A stretch of DNA of 7,646 nt. Source: Bacteroidetes bacterium UBA1860 (GTDB lineage Bacteria > Bacteroidota > Rhodothermia > Balneolales > Balneolaceae). Position 1 is the stretch's first letter, and each line of letters begins with the position of its first letter. The notes under the pieces were generated by a model. The model had not been told where the DNA came from, ran no database searches, and was given only the letters and a program-made list of their open reading frames with translations. Of the stretch, positions 7,337 to 7,646 are shown in pieces. Location of the stretch: contig DDIC01000054.1 of NCBI GenBank assembly GCA_002338335.1, positions 1 to 7,646 on the forward strand, read 5' to 3'. The position numbers and the translations under genes were made by a program.

Positions 7337-7646
7337 ATGAAAATGCAACTTAATATCATCCTCACACTTGTAGTATTACTTCTTACATCAGGTACTGCAA
7401 AAGCACAATTGGGACAAGAAAGTAGGGTTGCCACCACTGCAGCCCCTTTCTTGACGCTGGGTGTAGGTGCTAAAGGAACATCACTGGGGCATGCCAATAC
7501 CGTATATGTGTCTGGAGCTGAGGCACTGTTTTGGAACCCAGCAGGCATATCCGTTCGTAATGAGGGTGATTCATATGCATCCACATTTATAAGTATTAGC
7601 GAATATTTTGTAGATGTTAATATTTATGGAACAGGAATCGTTATTC
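7337..7646 (+). CDS. PorV/UPF0164-family outer-membrane beta-barrel protein (3' partial)
   Basis: The first 103 residues are visible; the frame runs off the window edge. ATG 7337 begins a clear signal peptide: MKMQLN, core IILTLVVLLL, and a KA|Q cleavage after residue 23. ATG 7343 (Met3) is the only close alternative. The mature N-terminus carries the family hallmark APFLTLGVGAKGTSLGHA (36-53) followed by EALFWNPAGI (62-71). This corresponds to the GARA-x-GMG / A-x-x-WNPAG signature of PorV, PorQ and UPF0164 proteins, FadL-like barrels of the outer membrane. In characterised T9SS, PorV shuttles CTD-bearing cargo from the translocon to the attachment complex; many paralogues in this group have no assigned role. 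The start lies 31 bases after the stop of the large CTD protein, consistent with one transcript. This could be a dedicated carrier or anchor for that neighbour, or simply a structural barrel. Family is confident; exact role is not. Confidence 0.88.
   Translation, partial: MKMQLNIILTLVVLLLTSGTAKAQLGQESRVATTAAPFLTLGVGAKGTSLGHANTVYVSGAEALFWNPAGISVRNEGDSYASTFISISEYFVDVNIYGTGIVI

Noticed and set aside
7144..7584. 146-residue open frame on the minus strand
   Set aside because: It overlaps the 3' end of the large protein and the start of the PorV-like gene, both of which have clear family signatures; the minus-strand translation shows no recognisable domain.

Overview
The window looks like chromosome from a free-living, Gram-negative member of the Bacteroidota/Rhodothermota (FCB) group. 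The best guess is a Balneola- or Rhodothermus-like marine lineage. This rests on protein families only: type IX secretion system (T9SS) C-terminal sorting domains, a TonB-dependent receptor with an N-terminal carboxypeptidase-regulatory-like domain, and a PorV/UPF0164-type outer-membrane protein. The start sites also lack Shine-Dalgarno sequences, which is usual in that group. Base composition looks moderately AT-rich by eye and was not computed.

Layout, all genes on the + strand: (1) bases 2-1000 are the 3' part of a gene for a secreted protein with a CBM9-like (carbohydrate-binding/DOMON-type) domain and a classical T9SS type A sorting tail. (2) Bases 1001-1084 are non-coding and hold a strong perfect hairpin (1032-1067, then a short T run), most simply a terminator for gene 1. 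It ends only 17 bases before the next start codon. (3) Bases 1085-3856 encode a 923-residue TonB-dependent outer-membrane receptor. (4) Bases 3871-7305 encode a 1144-residue secreted protein with Ca2+-loop-like motifs, a fibronectin-type-III-like module and a divergent C-terminal sorting/FlgD-Ig-like domain. (5) From base 7337 to the window edge is the N-terminus of a PorV/UPF0164-family beta-barrel. There is no gene-free stretch longer than 300 bases.

Genes 3, 4 and 5 are closely spaced (14 and 31 bases between stop and preferred start) and look like one operon. As a working model, the receptor is a TonB-powered outer-membrane channel. The large protein is its surface-exposed or secreted partner, exported through T9SS. 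The PorV-like barrel is a possible dedicated carrier or anchor for that partner. This resembles a SusC/SusD pair in logic, but no SusD-like lipoprotein is visible and the partner is a much larger CTD protein. The CBM9-like gene upstream hints at carbohydrate or glycan substrates, but the terminator separates it and nothing in the sequence identifies the substrate.

No RNA genes, mobile elements, CRISPR arrays or broken genes were found.
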